33,602 nt of DNA from Alphaproteobacteria bacterium (GCA_020441605.1 JAGRLX010000117.1:1-33602), one strand, 5' to 3'. Numbered from the stretch's first letter, positions 7,995-19,162 are shown. Notes: generated by a model from the letters alone, not told the origin. Numbers and translations are program-made.

Positions 7995-8030
7995 ATCCTC
8001 CGGGCGGGCCCATGCGTCGGCCCGGAGGAT
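7995..8030 (+). terminator. intercistronic hairpin between choX and choW
   Basis: A perfect 11-base-pair stem (ATCCTCCGGGC at 7995-8005 with its complement at 8020-8030) and a 14-base loop, starting 13 bases after the choX stop. No run of T follows, so it is more likely to stabilise the choX mRNA end or partly attenuate than to terminate fully. Confidence 0.6.
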
Positions 8031-8095
8031 ACGCCCCTTGAAAATGCAGCACTCAAGACTGCTGAGGGGTTTCACAATCCCTGGGGAGGGGCGCA

Positions 8096-8950
8096 ATGGA
8101 TCCGGTTTCGGACTTCATCCGGTCATGGAAGATACCGGTCGGCAAATGGGGCAAAGCGATCATCGACTTCATCGTCGAGTACGTCCAGTGGCTGTTTGAC
8201 GCGATCAAGATCTCGCTCAACTTCGTGATCGAGGGCCTCACAGGCATTCTGCTCATGTTCCCGCCGGTGGTCCTCGCCATCCTGCTTGCCGGCCTCGCCT
8301 ATGGGCTGCAACGGTCGTGGAAATTGGCGCTGGCCGTCATGCTCGGCTTTCTCTTCATCATCAACCAGGGTCTGTGGAAGGAAACGATCCAGACACTGGT
8401 CCTGGTCTTGGGCTCCACCGCGCTGTCCATGTCTGTCGGCGTTCCGCTGGGCATCTGGGCGGCCCACAAACCGAGAGTCTGGCGGGTGATGCAACCGGTC
8501 CTCGACCTGATGCAGACCATGCCGACCTTCGTCTATCTCATCCCCATCCTCATTCTCTTCGGCCTAGGCGCCGCTCCAGCCCTCATCGTCACCATCATCT
8601 TTGCCATGCCGGCCCCGGTGCGCATGACCTATCTCGGTATCACATCGATTCCCAAGCCGATGATCGAGGCGGGCGAGAGCTTCGGCGCCACCAGGCGTCA
8701 ACTGCTGTGGAAGGTCGAACTGCCCGCCGCCATGCCCTCGATCATGGCCGGTCTGACCCAGTGCATCATGCTGTCGCTGTCGATGGTGGTGTTCGCCACT
8801 TTGATCGGTGCGCCCAGCCTGGGTAACCCGGTCAACAAGGCGCTCGCCAATCGCAACATTCCGCTCGGCATCGAAGCGGGCCTTGCTATCGTGGTGCTGG
8901 CCATCATCATCGATCGTGCCCTTGCCGTGAAAGCAGGAGCAAAGAAATGA
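8096..8950 (+). CDS. choW: choline ABC transporter, permease ChoW
   Basis: Inner-membrane permease of 284 residues in the ProW/OpuAB-like group. It has several hydrophobic spans from about residue 45 onward. The cytoplasmic EAA-type coupling loop starts at EAGESFGAT (191-199) and continues with RRQLLWKVELP. GGGGAGGGG lies just before the ATG as a ribosome binding site. Its stop overlaps the choV ATG (ATGA), so the permease and ATPase are translationally coupled. Together with ChoX and ChoV it would import choline. Confidence 0.93.
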   Translation: MDPVSDFIRSWKIPVGKWGKAIIDFIVEYVQWLFDAIKISLNFVIEGLTGILLMFPPVVLAILLAGLAYGLQRSWKLALAVMLGFLFIINQGLWKETIQTLVLVLGSTALSMSVGVPLGIWAAHKPRVWRVMQPVLDLMQTMPTFVYLIPILILFGLGAAPALIVTIIFAMPAPVRMTYLGITSIPKPMIEAGESFGATRRQLLWKVELPAAMPSIMAGLTQCIMLSLSMVVFATLIGAPSLGNPVNKALANRNIPLGIEAGLAIVVLAIIIDRALAVKAGAKK

Positions 8951-10137
8951 CGATCGCTGTCGAGTTCAAGAACGTCGACATCATCTTCGGCGACAGGGCC
9001 AACGAAGCTCTGGAGATGGCGCGCGCCGGATCAGACCGCGCGGAGATTCTCGCCAAGACCGGTGCCGTGCTCGGCGCCACAGGAGCCAATCTCGTGGTGA
9101 ACGAGGGCGAGATCAGTGTGCTGATGGGGCTGTCAGGGTCAGGCAAGTCCACCCTGCTGCGGGCTGTTAACGGCCTCAACAAGGTCACCGATGGCGAGGT
9201 TATGGTCAAGGACGGCAACCGCATGGTCGATGTCGCCTCTTGCGACGAAGCGACCTTGCGCCATATCCGGCAGAAGCAGGTCGCCATGGTGTTCCAGCAG
9301 TTCGCACTGCTGCCATGGCGCACGGTTCGTCAAAACGCCGGCTTCGGCCTCGAACTGGCCGGCATGCCCGAGGCCGAGCGCAACGCCAAGGTAGATGCTC
9401 AACTCAAACTCGTCGGTCTCGACAAATGGGCCAACAAGCATGTCCACGAACTTTCGGGTGGCATGCAGCAGCGGGTCGGGCTGGCGCGGGCCTTCGCCAC
9501 CGAGGCACCGATCCTGCTCATGGACGAGCCGTTCTCGGCTCTTGATCCCCTCATCCGGACCAAACTGCAGGACGAGTTGCTGCAACTGCAGAAATCGATC
9601 AAGAAGACCATCATCTTCGTCAGCCACGATCTCGAGGAGGCGCTCAAGATCGGCAACCGGATCACCATCATGGAAGGTGGCCGCATCGTGCAGTCAGGCG
9701 CGCCGGAGGATATTGTCCTGCGTCCTGCCAATGATTATGTGCGGGACTTTATCGCCAATGTGAATCCGCTGTCGGTGCTGACGGCTTGGAACGTGATGCG
9801 GGCCCTCCATGAGCTTGAGCCGGCGGGCGACGGCTGGGTGTGGCTCGATCGCCGCAAGACTACCCGTTTCAAGCTCGACACGGAGCATCAGGTCATTGCC
9901 GCCGAGCGCGATGGTAAGAAGGCCGAGTGGGTATCTTGCGATGAGATCGAAAAGCCGGTGCCGCCCAGCATGCGTCCGGTCTATTGGGCAAAGCCCGGGA
10001 CGACGCTGAAGACCGTGATGCTGGCCATCCACAACACCAATGTCGCTCCGGTGGCGATCTTCGATGAGAACGACCGCTTCCTCGGCGCTATCGGTGTCCG
10101 GAACGTCCTGCAAGCGGTGCTGAAGCGGTCAGATTGA
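8947..10137 (+). CDS. choV: choline ABC transporter, ATPase ChoV
   Basis: Nucleotide-binding subunit of 396 residues, similar to ProV/OpuAA. Walker [10 protein letters not shown] is at residues 61-69, the signature LSGGMQQR at 169-176 and Walker B ILLMDE at 189-194. About 120 residues follow the ATPase domain, in the place where ProV-type proteins carry a regulatory CBS region; only the end (residues about 340-390) looks CBS-like. The start overlaps choW by four bases. The last 9 bases overlap the end of the convergent deoB gene, so no terminator fits between them. Confidence 0.93.
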   Translation: MTIAVEFKNVDIIFGDRANEALEMARAGSDRAEILAKTGAVLGATGANLVVNEGEISVLMGLSGSGKSTLLRAVNGLNKVTDGEVMVKDGNRMVDVASCDEATLRHIRQKQVAMVFQQFALLPWRTVRQNAGFGLELAGMPEAERNAKVDAQLKLVGLDKWANKHVHELSGGMQQRVGLARAFATEAPILLMDEPFSALDPLIRTKLQDELLQLQKSIKKTIIFVSHDLEEALKIGNRITIMEGGRIVQSGAPEDIVLRPANDYVRDFIANVNPLSVLTAWNVMRALHELEPAGDGWVWLDRRKTTRFKLDTEHQVIAAERDGKKAEWVSCDEIEKPVPPSMRPVYWAKPGTTLKTVMLAIHNTNVAPVAIFDENDRFLGAIGVRNVLQAVLKRSD

Positions 10138-11304
10138 CCAAGCGTCTCCGGCGTCAAGCGGCGCTGACCCGAGGTGCCTGGCAATGGTCTGGCCGATATC
10201 GGCAAAGCTCTTGCGGTGGCCAAAGGTGCCGGGCGCCATGCCCCTCATGAAGGTCATGATCGGCACCTGCTCGCGGGTGTGGTCGGTGCCCTTCCAGGTA
10301 GGGTCATTGCCGTGATCGGCGGTCAGGGTCAGGAGATCGCCGTCGCGCATTCTGGCAAAGACCTGCGGAAGCATCGCGTCGTAGTGCTCCAGCAATCGGC
10401 CATAGCCGATGGGGTCGCGGCGATGACCGAACTCCGTGTCGAAATCGACGAAATTGGTCATCACCAGTCCGCCATCGGGCAGACGGTCCATGGCGGATAG
10501 TGAAACCTCCATGAGTTTGTCGAGGCCCGCAACCTTGACTTCCTCCCCGGTCCCCGAATGGGCGAAGATATCGCCGATCTTACCAACCGAGACGACCGGC
10601 CGGCCGGCGGCGGTAAGCTTGTCGAGCAGCGTGGCTGACGGCGGGGCGACAGCATAATCCTTCCGCCGTCCCGTACGCGTGAAGGTCTTCGCGGTTTCGC
10701 CGACAAAGGGTCTGGCGATCACCCGGCCGATCTTCATCGGAAACGAGAGTTCGCGCGCCACCTTGCAGACATCATAGAGCCGTTGGAGGCCGAAGTGATC
10801 CTCGTGGGCTGCAATCTGGATGACGCTGTCGACGCTGGTATAGATGATCGGCCTTCCAGTCCGCAGGTGTTCCTCGCCATACTCTTCTATCACCTCAGTG
10901 CCGGACGCGTGGCACATGGCAAGAAACCCCGGAAGACTGCATCTTGTCATCAGCTCACGGAGAAACTCATCCGGAAATGCCGGGATGGTATGGGGGAGAT
11001 AGCCCCAGTCGAAGGACAGCGGCACGCCTGCCATTTCCCAATGGCCGGTGATGGTATCCTTGCCCTGCGAGACTTCGGTGGCGTAGCCCCACTGGCCCGC
11101 CAATTCTACCGGGCCGAAGGGATCCCGCCCCGAAGACGCCTCGGCCGCGCGCCCAAGGCCGAGGGACGCCATATGCGGCAAGCGAAGCTTCATGCGCTCG
11201 GCGATGTGCAGCAGCGTATTGGCACCCTCGTCATCGAACCTGGCGGCGTCAGGCGCACCACCGATGCCAAAGCTGTCGAGGACAAACAGGAAGGCGCGAG
11301 ACAT
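10129..11304 (-). CDS. deoB: phosphopentomutase
   Basis: Mn-dependent enzyme of the alkaline-phosphatase superfamily that interconverts (deoxy)ribose 1-phosphate and 5-phosphate. The 391 residues fit the family. The N-terminal metal motif is [16 protein letters not shown] (D10), and the conserved C-terminal block is [19 protein letters not shown] with further metal and phosphate ligands. It is the last gene of the nucleoside operon and starts one base after the deoA stop. It would convert the sugar phosphates released by the two phosphorylases upstream. No deoC aldolase lies next to it. Confidence 0.96.
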   Translation of the reverse strand: MSRAFLFVLDSFGIGGAPDAARFDDEGANTLLHIAERMKLRLPHMASLGLGRAAEASSGRDPFGPVELAGQWGYATEVSQGKDTITGHWEMAGVPLSFDWGYLPHTIPAFPDEFLRELMTRCSLPGFLAMCHASGTEVIEEYGEEHLRTGRPIIYTSVDSVIQIAAHEDHFGLQRLYDVCKVARELSFPMKIGRVIARPFVGETAKTFTRTGRRKDYAVAPPSATLLDKLTAAGRPVVSVGKIGDIFAHSGTGEEVKVAGLDKLMEVSLSAMDRLPDGGLVMTNFVDFDTEFGHRRDPIGYGRLLEHYDAMLPQVFARMRDGDLLTLTADHGNDPTWKGTDHTREQVPIMTFMRGMAPGTFGHRKSFADIGQTIARHLGSAPLDAGDAWSI

Positions 11305-11305
11305 G

Positions 11306-12613
11306 TTACGCTCCTATCCGCGCATGGATGCAGGGCACGGGCTGCGGCTTCTCACCGATGGCATAGGCGGCCTTCACCAGCGCAGCGGCGCGCGCGAGGC
11401 CCGCCTCATCGGCGGCATGCACAAGGCAGAGTGGTGTGCCTGCATCGACTTGGGCCCCCTTGGCGGCCAGTTTGGTCAATCCGACGCGATGGTCAATCAC
11501 ATCAGCGGGTACTCTCCTCCCGCCGCCGAGTTCAATCACCGCAATACCCAGGTCGCGCGTGCGGATCGTGTTGACGAAGCCGGACTGATCGGCGTGGACC
11601 GGCTTCACGATTGGCGCCCGCGCCAGATGCCTCCCGTGGTCACGCAGAAAGCTTCCCGGCCCGCCCAACAGGGCAACCATGCGTTCGAAATGTTCCGCGG
11701 CCGCACCACTTTCCAGCGACCTTTGCAACCTTGCCCTGGCGGTCTCCGCCGTGGCATCGACGCCGGCGCTGACGAGCAGCTCTGCGCCCAGCGCCAGCGT
11801 GATCTCCATGACACGGCGGTCATGGGCTCGGTTCAAGAGAAATTCGCAGGCATGGGCCACTTCGATGGCATTGCCAGCACTGGGCGCAAGCGGTTCATCC
11901 ATGTCGGTGATCAGCGCAGTCGTCTTGAGGCCGGCGCCATTTGCGACAGCAACCAGGGACCCGGCGAGTCCCTGCGCCTCTGCCATCGTTGCCATGAAGG
12001 CGCCTGATCCCATCTTCACGTCAAGCACCAGATATTGCAGCCCGGCAGCGAGCTTCTTCGACAGAATCGAAGCGGTAATGAGGGGGATGGATTCCACCGT
12101 GGCGGTCACGTCACGAATGCCATAAAGCCGCTTGTCGGCCGGGGCGAGGTCGGAGGTCTGACCAATTATGGCGCAACCCGCCTGACGCGTGACCTTCCGA
12201 AACAGCTCGAGCCCGGGCTGGGTCTGGTAGCCGGGAATGGAGTCCAACTTATCGAGAGTCCCACCCGTGTGTCCTAGGCCTCGACCCGAGATCATCGGAA
12301 CATGGCAGCCACATGCGGCCAGCATGGGCGCGAGCATCAGCGAGAGATTATCGCCTATGCCGCCAGAGGAATGCTTGTCTACCACCGGTCCCGGCAAGTC
12401 CCACGCGAGCACCGTCCCGGAGTCCCGCATGGCGAGGGTCAGCCCTACAGCCTCGTCGCGCGTCATGCCCTTGAAGAATACGGCCATAGCGAAGGCCGCC
12501 ACCTGGCCTTCCGACACGCTTCCATCGGCCAGCCCACTGATGAAATCCCTTACCTCGTCGCGCCCGAGGGTCTGGCCATCGCGTTTCCGGCGGATCACCT
12601 CCTGTGGCAGCAT
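11306..12613 (-). CDS. deoA: thymidine phosphorylase
   Basis: Splits thymidine or deoxyuridine with phosphate into base and deoxyribose 1-phosphate. The 435 residues fit the DeoA family. The phosphate-binding motif is [10 protein letters not shown] (residues 80-89) and the next glycine-rich block is [15 protein letters not shown] (109-123). The pyrimidine-binding residues R167, S182 and K186 correspond to E. coli R171, S186 and K190. The start [13 protein letters not shown] was chosen over a longer open frame because it is the family N terminus and lies one base after the punA stop (TGA-T-ATG). Confidence 0.95.
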   Translation of the reverse strand: MLPQEVIRRKRDGQTLGRDEVRDFISGLADGSVSEGQVAAFAMAVFFKGMTRDEAVGLTLAMRDSGTVLAWDLPGPVVDKHSSGGIGDNLSLMLAPMLAACGCHVPMISGRGLGHTGGTLDKLDSIPGYQTQPGLELFRKVTRQAGCAIIGQTSDLAPADKRLYGIRDVTATVESIPLITASILSKKLAAGLQYLVLDVKMGSGAFMATMAEAQGLAGSLVAVANGAGLKTTALITDMDEPLAPSAGNAIEVAHACEFLLNRAHDRRVMEITLALGAELLVSAGVDATAETARARLQRSLESGAAAEHFERMVALLGGPGSFLRDHGRHLARAPIVKPVHADQSGFVNTIRTRDLGIAVIELGGGRRVPADVIDHRVGLTKLAAKGAQVDAGTPLCLVHAADEAGLARAAALVKAAYAIGEKPQPVPCIHARIGA

Positions 12614-12614
12614 A

Positions 12615-13397
12615 TCAGCCCCGCGCAAAGAATGCGGCAAGCAGGCGGCGCATGTCCTCGGCAGCCTTGGCGCCTTCGGTCTTGGTCTCGTCATGGCTGG
12701 GGCTCGCGCCTTCCAGCCCTGCCCCGAGGTTGGTGATGACCGAGAGTCCCGCAACCTTCATGCCGAAACGCCGGGCGAGGATGGTTTCCGGCACGGTCGA
12801 CATGCCCACTGCCGAACCGCCGATCACCTGCGCCATGCGGATCTCCGCAGGGGTCTCGAAGGACGGTCCGGAAAACCAGACATAGACGCCTTCGTGCAGC
12901 GTGAGATTCTTGGAATCGGCGGCGGCGCGCAGTTTACGGCGCAGGCCAGGATCATAGGCATCTGTCATTGGCACGAAATTCTCATCGCCCTGCTGGCCGA
13001 CCAGCGGATTCATACCGGCGTAATTGATATGATCGGAGATCAGCATGATCGACCCCGGGCGCATCTTGACGTCCAGCGAACCGGCGGCATTGGTGAGGAT
13101 CAGCGTCTCGACGCCCACTGCCTGGAGGATTTCGATCGCCGGACGCATCACCGCCGGATTGCCGGTCTCGTAGGGATGCGAACGGCCCTGCATCACGGCA
13201 ACTTCCACACCCGACAACTTTCCCACCACCAGGCGGCCAGCGTGTCCCGACACGCGCGACACCGGAAAACCCGGGATCTCGCCATAGGGGATCACCAGCG
13301 GATCCTCGACAGCCTCCGCTATGGGACCAAGGCTCGAACCCAGGACGATGGCGGTCTTCGGCTTGCGGCTTCCGAGCCGGTCGGCGAGCGGGTTCAT
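12615..13397 (-). CDS. punA: purine nucleoside phosphorylase (trimeric type)
   Basis: Phosphorolysis of purine nucleosides to base and (deoxy)ribose 1-phosphate. The 260 residues include the phosphate loop GSS (20-22), GH (51-52), GRSHPYE (71-77), NAAG (103-106), WFSGPSFET (174-182) and GMSTVPE (198-204). E181 and N223 match human PNP E201 and N243, which select 6-oxopurines, so inosine and guanosine are the likely substrates. Its ATG overlaps the cdd stop (ATGA), and deoA follows after one base. XapA is a close relative and cannot be excluded. Confidence 0.93.
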   Translation of the reverse strand: MNPLADRLGSRKPKTAIVLGSSLGPIAEAVEDPLVIPYGEIPGFPVSRVSGHAGRLVVGKLSGVEVAVMQGRSHPYETGNPAVMRPAIEILQAVGVETLILTNAAGSLDVKMRPGSIMLISDHINYAGMNPLVGQQGDENFVPMTDAYDPGLRRKLRAAADSKNLTLHEGVYVWFSGPSFETPAEIRMAQVIGGSAVGMSTVPETILARRFGMKVAGLSVITNLGAGLEGASPSHDETKTEGAKAAEDMRRLLAAFFARG

Positions 13398-13786
13398 TTC
13401 CGGTGCTCCGGTCCAAATGAAAACGGCAACAACTCTTCCAGCGTGAAGCTCCGGATCAGGTCACCATTCTCGGCACAACAGTGGATTGGTATGTTGCCGT
13501 CTGCGAATTCGCGGATCTTCTGGCGGCAGCCGCCACACGGCGTGCACAGCGTCTCGCCATTGCCCATGACCGCCACTTCGGTGATGCGGGTACCGCCCGC
13601 GACGATCAGAGCCGAGATCGCCGAGGGCTCGGCACACCAGCCCTGCGGATAGGAGGCATTCTCGATGTTGCAGCCGCCGAAGACCCGGCCCCGTTCGTCG
13701 CGCACGGCAGCGCCGACGTAGAAATGCGAATAGGGTGCATGTGCCTTGTGGCGTGCGGCCATTGCCGCTTCGATCAGATCGCGCAT
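13394..13786 (-). CDS. cdd: cytidine deaminase (small tetrameric type)
   Basis: Zinc enzyme that deaminates cytidine and deoxycytidine to the uridine forms, feeding the phosphorylases. The 130 residues fit the tetrameric class. The zinc ligands would be C51, C84 and C87 (CAE and PCGGC motifs), with E53 as the proton shuttle. The residue after CAE is proline (P54), where the Bacillus and human enzymes have an arginine that interacts with the zinc cysteines. The start MRDLIEAA lies one base after the upstream permease stop, and the end overlaps punA by four bases. Confidence 0.94.
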   Translation of the reverse strand: MRDLIEAAMAARHKAHAPYSHFYVGAAVRDERGRVFGGCNIENASYPQGWCAEPSAISALIVAGGTRITEVAVMGNGETLCTPCGGCRQKIREFADGNIPIHCCAENGDLIRSFTLEELLPFSFGPEHRK

Positions 13787-13787
13787 G

Positions 13788-14744
13788 TCAGCGGTCCTTG
13801 ACGTAGGGGATGCCGCTCGCCTTGGGTGGAATCGATTTGCCAATGAAGCCCGCCAGAAGGATCACGGTCAGCACATAGGGCAGCATGATGATGAACTGCA
13901 CCGGAAGCTCGACGCCGAGGAAGGGCTTGCCTTGCATGTTGTTGCCGAAGGCCTGGAGGAAACCGAACAACAGGCAAGCGCCAAGTGCCGGCCATGGCCG
14001 CCAGTTGGCGAAGATCAGCGCCGCCAGCGCCATGAAGCCAGTGCCCGCCGTCATGTCGCGCACGAAGCTCGCCGACAGCGAGATCGAGATGTAGGTGCCG
14101 GCGATACCACAGAGCACGCCGGCGATCAGAACGGCGCGGTAGCGCAAGGCCGACACCGAAATTCCCGCGGTGTCCACGGCGTGGGGATTCTCGCCCACGG
14201 CGCGGAGCCGCAAACCAAAGCGCGTCCGGGTCAAAGCCCAGGCCGTCAGCGGGACCATCGCGAAGGCCACGTAGGTTAGAACCGAATGTGACAGGAAAAG
14301 CCTGTCGATGACTGACAGAACAGGGTTGGCCGACAGCATGTCATGGCCCGGCACTTCGACTGGCATGAAGCGACCCTGCGGCGGCAGGGCCGGTGTGCGG
14401 CCACCCTCCCTGAACCATTCGTTGCCGAGCACCACGGCGAGACCCGCCGCCAGCATGTTGATGGCAACGCCCGAGACGACCTGGTTGCCGCGCTGGTTGA
14501 TCGAGGCGTAGCCGTGCACCAAGGCGAACCCAACCGAGACGATAATGGCGCATCCAAGGCCGATCCAGGCCGAGCCGAACACGGCCGAGGCTGAAGCGGC
14601 AGTGAAGGCGCCGATCAGCATTTTGCCCTCGAGCCCGATGTCGACAATGCCGGAGCGCTCCGACCACAGGCCCGCGAGGCAGGCGAGCACCAGTGGCACG
14701 GATAGGCGGATCATGGAGGCGAGGAACTCGATGTAGAAATCCAT
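13788..14744 (-). CDS. nucleoside ABC transporter, permease 2
   Basis: Inner-membrane permease of 318 residues in the BPD_transp_2 family (YufQ/NupC-like). It starts MDFYIEFLASMIRLSVPLVLA, has about eight hydrophobic spans and carries the conserved SGIVDIGLEGKML segment near residue 34. It pairs with permease 1 to form the channel. The start was set by the one-base gap to the previous stop (TGA-G-ATG) and the family N terminus. The cdd gene follows one base after its stop. The salvage enzymes downstream support a nucleoside rather than a sugar substrate. Confidence 0.9.
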   Translation of the reverse strand: MDFYIEFLASMIRLSVPLVLACLAGLWSERSGIVDIGLEGKMLIGAFTAASASAVFGSAWIGLGCAIIVSVGFALVHGYASINQRGNQVVSGVAINMLAAGLAVVLGNEWFREGGRTPALPPQGRFMPVEVPGHDMLSANPVLSVIDRLFLSHSVLTYVAFAMVPLTAWALTRTRFGLRLRAVGENPHAVDTAGISVSALRYRAVLIAGVLCGIAGTYISISLSASFVRDMTAGTGFMALAALIFANWRPWPALGACLLFGFLQAFGNNMQGKPFLGVELPVQFIIMLPYVLTVILLAGFIGKSIPPKASGIPYVKDR

Positions 14745-14745
14745 C

Positions 14746-15842
14746 TCAGTCCTCTCCCGGCTTGAAGAACAGTGCGGAGAGCCATGGGCGGAAGACGTGT
14801 TCGAGCGCGCCCATGAACAGGATGACAAGACCCTGGATCACCACCACCATGTCGCGGTTGATTTCGGGCTTGGCAAAGGAGAGTTCGGTGCCGCCCTGAT
14901 AGAGCAGGCCGAACAGCATGGCCGAGAGGACGATGCCGAAGGGATGCGATCGGCCCATCAGTGCCACCGCAATGCCGACGAAGCCCGCTCCCTGGACGAA
15001 GCCGAGAAGCAAGCGGTGCTGGGCGCCCAGAATTTCGTTGACCGCCATCAATCCGGCGAGCGCCCCGGAGATCGCCATGGTGATGATGATGATGCGGTCG
15101 GCCTTGATGCCCGCATAGATGGCGGCGGCCGGGTTGGCGCCAAGCGCCCGGATCTCGTAACCGAGTTTGGTGCGCCACAGGAGATACCACACGAGAAACG
15201 CCACCACGATCGCGAGGAACACGGTGAAATTCAGTGGCGAAGACGGCAGGCGATAGTCGAAATATTCACGCGCCACCTCGCGGAAACTCATGATGTAGGC
15301 GCCGGTGATCTCACGGCTCTCGACCGCCATCTTGCCCACCGGGCGGAACCAGTAGTTGATGAGGTAGCCAACCACGCTGGAGGCGATGAAGTTGAACATG
15401 ATTGTGGTGATAACGATATGGCTGCCGCGCTTGGCCTGCAGGACGCCGGGGATCCAGGCCCAGAAGGCACCGACGGCCATGCAGGCGAGGATTGCCAGCG
15501 GAATGACGATGGGCCACGGCAGGAACACAAGACCCAGCCCGACGGCGGCGGCGCCGACACCCGCGATATAGGCCTGACCTTCGCCGCCGATGTTGAAAAG
15601 TCCGGCATGGAAGGCCACGGCCACGGCAAGCCCGGTGAACGTGAAGTTCGTCGCATAGTAGAGCAGATAGCCCCAGCCCTTGATCGAGCCTACCGCACCC
15701 TTGAGCATGATCCACATGGCTTCGAGAGGGTTCTCGCCGATGATGATGACAACGAGGCCGGATACGATCAGCGCCACCAGCAGGTTCAGCAGCGGAATGA
15801 GACCGACATCGACCCAGGCCGGCAATTCACCTCTGGCGCTCA

Positions 15843-15843
<1 letters not shown>
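14746..15843 (-). CDS. nucleoside ABC transporter, permease 1
   Basis: Inner-membrane permease of 365 residues in the same family (YufP/NupB-like). It has a first hydrophobic span near residues 15-35 and the conserved FNIGGEGQAYIAG segment near 81-93, with further spans to the C terminus. The ATG overlaps the ATPase stop by one base (TGATG). A few codons further upstream are open, but the overlap and family N terminus (MSARGELPAW) favour this start. Confidence 0.9.
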
Positions 15844-17375
<1,532 letters not shown>

Positions 17376-17460
17376 GCATCCATCCCGCTTCTATGTGCCA
17401 CCGTTCCGGTAGAGGCCAGAACATTTGGCGCCCAATTCTGCACCATGGAAGATACGACGC

Positions 17461-17517
17461 CACCCGATCCGGTTCCGTCGCTTCGGGCTTTCGCCCTGTG
17501 CGATTCCGGGCCGGGTG
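17461..17517 (-). terminator. long hairpin between the binding-protein and ATPase genes
   Basis: On the minus strand, CACCCG and CCGG pair with CCGG and CGGGTG across a two-base mismatch. Further in, TCGC pairs with GCGA and GGGC pairs with GCCC around a GAAA tetraloop. It begins 12 bases after the stop of the upstream gene. No T run follows, so partial attenuation or mRNA 3'-end protection is likely. Confidence 0.6.
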
Positions 17518-17529
17518 ACGATCACCGTC

Positions 17530-18531
17530 TCACTGCACCGGGCAAGCGTTGTCCTCGGTGTAGTCATGGACCACGATCTTGCCGGCGATGATGTCGGCCT
17601 TGGCAGCTTCCACCTTGGCCTGCATGTCGGCAGTCACCAGATCCTTGTTGTTCTCGTCCATGGCATAGCCGACGCCGTCCTCGGCGAGGCCCAGCGCCTT
17701 GATGCCGGCTTGGAAGGTACCGTCCTTGCCGTCCTTCATGACGTTGTAGACGGCCACGTCAACGCGCTTCAGCATGGAAGTGAGCACCTTGCCAGGATGC
17801 AGGTAGTTCTGGTTGGCGTCGACGCCAATCGACAGCGCTCCGCCATCGGCGGCAGCTTGCAGCACGCCGAGGCCCGTCGCACCCGCGGCCGCATAGACCA
17901 CATCCGCGCCCTGAGCCATCTGGCCCTTGGTGATCTCGCCGCCCTTCACCGGATTGTTCCAGGCCGAGCCGTCGTCGCCCGTCATGTTCTGGAACACCGT
18001 TGCGTCGGCTCGCGCTGCTTTCACACCCTGCACGTAACCGCAGCCGAACTTGCGGATCAGCGGGATATCCATGCCGCCGACGAAGCCGACCTTGCCCGAT
18101 TTGGATGCCATGCCGGCCAACATGCCGACGAGATAGGAGCCCTCGTGTTCCTTGAACACGATCGACTGCACGTTCGGCAGGTCGACGACCATGTCGACGA
18201 TGGCGAACTTCAGCTCCGGATATTCCTTGGCGACCTTTTCCACCGCCGCAGCCTGGGCGAAGCCAGCAGCGATGATCGGGCTGTAGCCCTGATCGGCAAA
18301 GTTGCGAATTGCCTGCTCGCGCTGAGCTTCGTTGGCAATTTCGAACTCGCCATACTGGACGCCGCTGTCGGCCTTGAACTTCTCCGAACCATTGTACATC
18401 GACTCGTTGAACGACTTGTCGAACTTGCCGCCGATATCGAAGACGATGGCCGGCTTGTCGTCAGCCGCAAGGGCGCAGGTGGCCGATATGGCCAGAGCTG
18501 CCGCGGTCGCAAGCAATGTGCGTCTCTTCAT
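17530..18531 (-). CDS. BMP-family nucleoside-binding periplasmic protein
   Basis: Solute-binding protein of the BMP/PnrA family, 333 residues. It starts with MKRRTLLATAAALAIS and a signal peptide ending near ALA-A (22-23). A cysteine at residue 19 is not in a good lipobox, so it is probably a soluble periplasmic protein. The family block DIGGKFDKSFNESMYNG (about 32-48) and GVDANQN near the middle of the second domain are present. AGGGAG precedes the ATG. It heads the operon of ATPase, two permeases and four salvage enzymes, which makes nucleosides the likely ligand. Other BMP proteins bind similar ligands. Confidence 0.92.
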   Translation of the reverse strand: MKRRTLLATAAALAISATCALAADDKPAIVFDIGGKFDKSFNESMYNGSEKFKADSGVQYGEFEIANEAQREQAIRNFADQGYSPIIAAGFAQAAAVEKVAKEYPELKFAIVDMVVDLPNVQSIVFKEHEGSYLVGMLAGMASKSGKVGFVGGMDIPLIRKFGCGYVQGVKAARADATVFQNMTGDDGSAWNNPVKGGEITKGQMAQGADVVYAAAGATGLGVLQAAADGGALSIGVDANQNYLHPGKVLTSMLKRVDVAVYNVMKDGKDGTFQAGIKALGLAEDGVGYAMDENNKDLVTADMQAKVEAAKADIIAGKIVVHDYTEDNACPVQ

Positions 18532-18599
18532 TGGGATCTCCCTGTTTGTTCCCGTTTCATCACTTCACATCGCAGTTTCTTACGCGATCTTTTTTTACC

Positions 18600-18628
18600 T
18601 TCTGATCAATTTCCATCCAGCCTGTCAA
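18600..18628 (-). promoter_or_regulatory. weak candidate promoter of the nucleoside operon
   Basis: On the minus strand a consensus -35 box TTGACA (18623-18628) is followed after 17 bases by TCAGAA (18600-18605), a poor -10 box. It lies 12 bases from the hsp20 -35 box on the other strand, so the two promoters are back to back. Confidence 0.3.
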
Positions 18629-18639
18629 GTTCATCATCG

Positions 18640-18669
18640 CTTGAAAAGCCGGTAGGGCTTTCACATATC
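18640..18669 (+). promoter_or_regulatory. RpoH-like heat-shock promoter of hsp20
   Basis: CTTGAA (18640-18645) and CATATC (18664-18669), 18 bases apart, resemble the alphaproteobacterial sigma-32 pattern CTTG...CYTATNT. It is placed correctly for a leader of about 60 bases before hsp20. Confidence 0.55.
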
Positions 18670-18678
18670 AATACTCAT

Positions 18679-18735
18679 CTGGTGGTGCCGCACAAGGGCT
18701 GCCAGCGAGAATGCTGCTTGAACAAGGGCAAGATC
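18679..18735 (+). promoter_or_regulatory. possible ROSE-like RNA thermometer in the hsp20 leader
   Basis: A first hairpin pairs CTGG (18679-18682) with CCAG (18702-18705) and contains GTG-CCG-CAC. A second can pair TGCTT (18715-18719) with GGGCA (18726-18730), partly through G-U pairs, and would bury the AAGGG ribosome binding site eight bases before the ATG. Short, G-U-rich hairpins over the ribosome binding site are the mark of ROSE elements in rhizobial small heat-shock genes. This rests on folding by eye only. Confidence 0.4.
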
Positions 18736-19158
18736 ATGTCGCGTGTTTCGGTTTTTTCATCGCCTTATCTTCTTGGTTTCGATGCTCTCGAGCGCATGCT
18801 TGACCGGGCGGCCAAGACGTCGGGCGAAGCCTATCCACCCTACAACATCGAACGCCTGCCGCAGTCCGAAGGCGAGGCAGAGCGGTTGCGGATCACGCTC
18901 GCCGTAGCCGGCTTCGGACGGGACGAACTGGATGTCACCGTCGAGGACAACCAACTGTCGATCCGCGGCCGCCAGAAGGACGATGACGCCAAGTCCTACC
19001 TGCACCGCGGCATTGCCGCCCGCCAGTTCGCTCGAACCTTCGTTCTTGCGGATGGCATGGAGGTGAAGGGAGCCCGCCTCGAGAACGGCCTGTTGATGAT
19101 CGTTCTGGAGCGGCCGGAACCGCGGCGTACGGTGCGCCGCATCGAGATCGGAGGCTAA
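18736..19158 (+). CDS. Hsp20-family small heat-shock protein
   Basis: ATP-independent chaperone of 140 residues that holds unfolding proteins. The alpha-crystallin domain spans about residues 35-130, with the strands RITLAVAGF, LDVTVEDNQLSIRG, FARTFVLADGMEV and a late LENGLLMIVLERPEP. This is the IbpA/HspA class A pattern, ending in a short basic tail. The ATG was chosen for the AAGGG site and the family N terminus; the frame is open much further upstream, but there it is antisense to the nucleoside-binding gene. A DUF1150 gene follows after four bases, a common rhizobial pairing. Confidence 0.93.
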   Translation: MSRVSVFSSPYLLGFDALERMLDRAAKTSGEAYPPYNIERLPQSEGEAERLRITLAVAGFGRDELDVTVEDNQLSIRGRQKDDDAKSYLHRGIAARQFARTFVLADGMEVKGARLENGLLMIVLERPEPRRTVRRIEIGG

Positions 19159-19162
19159 GATC

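Noticed and set aside
17425..18735. Large N-terminal extension of hsp20
   Set aside because: The extension is antisense to the BMP binding-protein gene; the ATG at 18736 has a ribosome binding site and gives a normal Hsp20.
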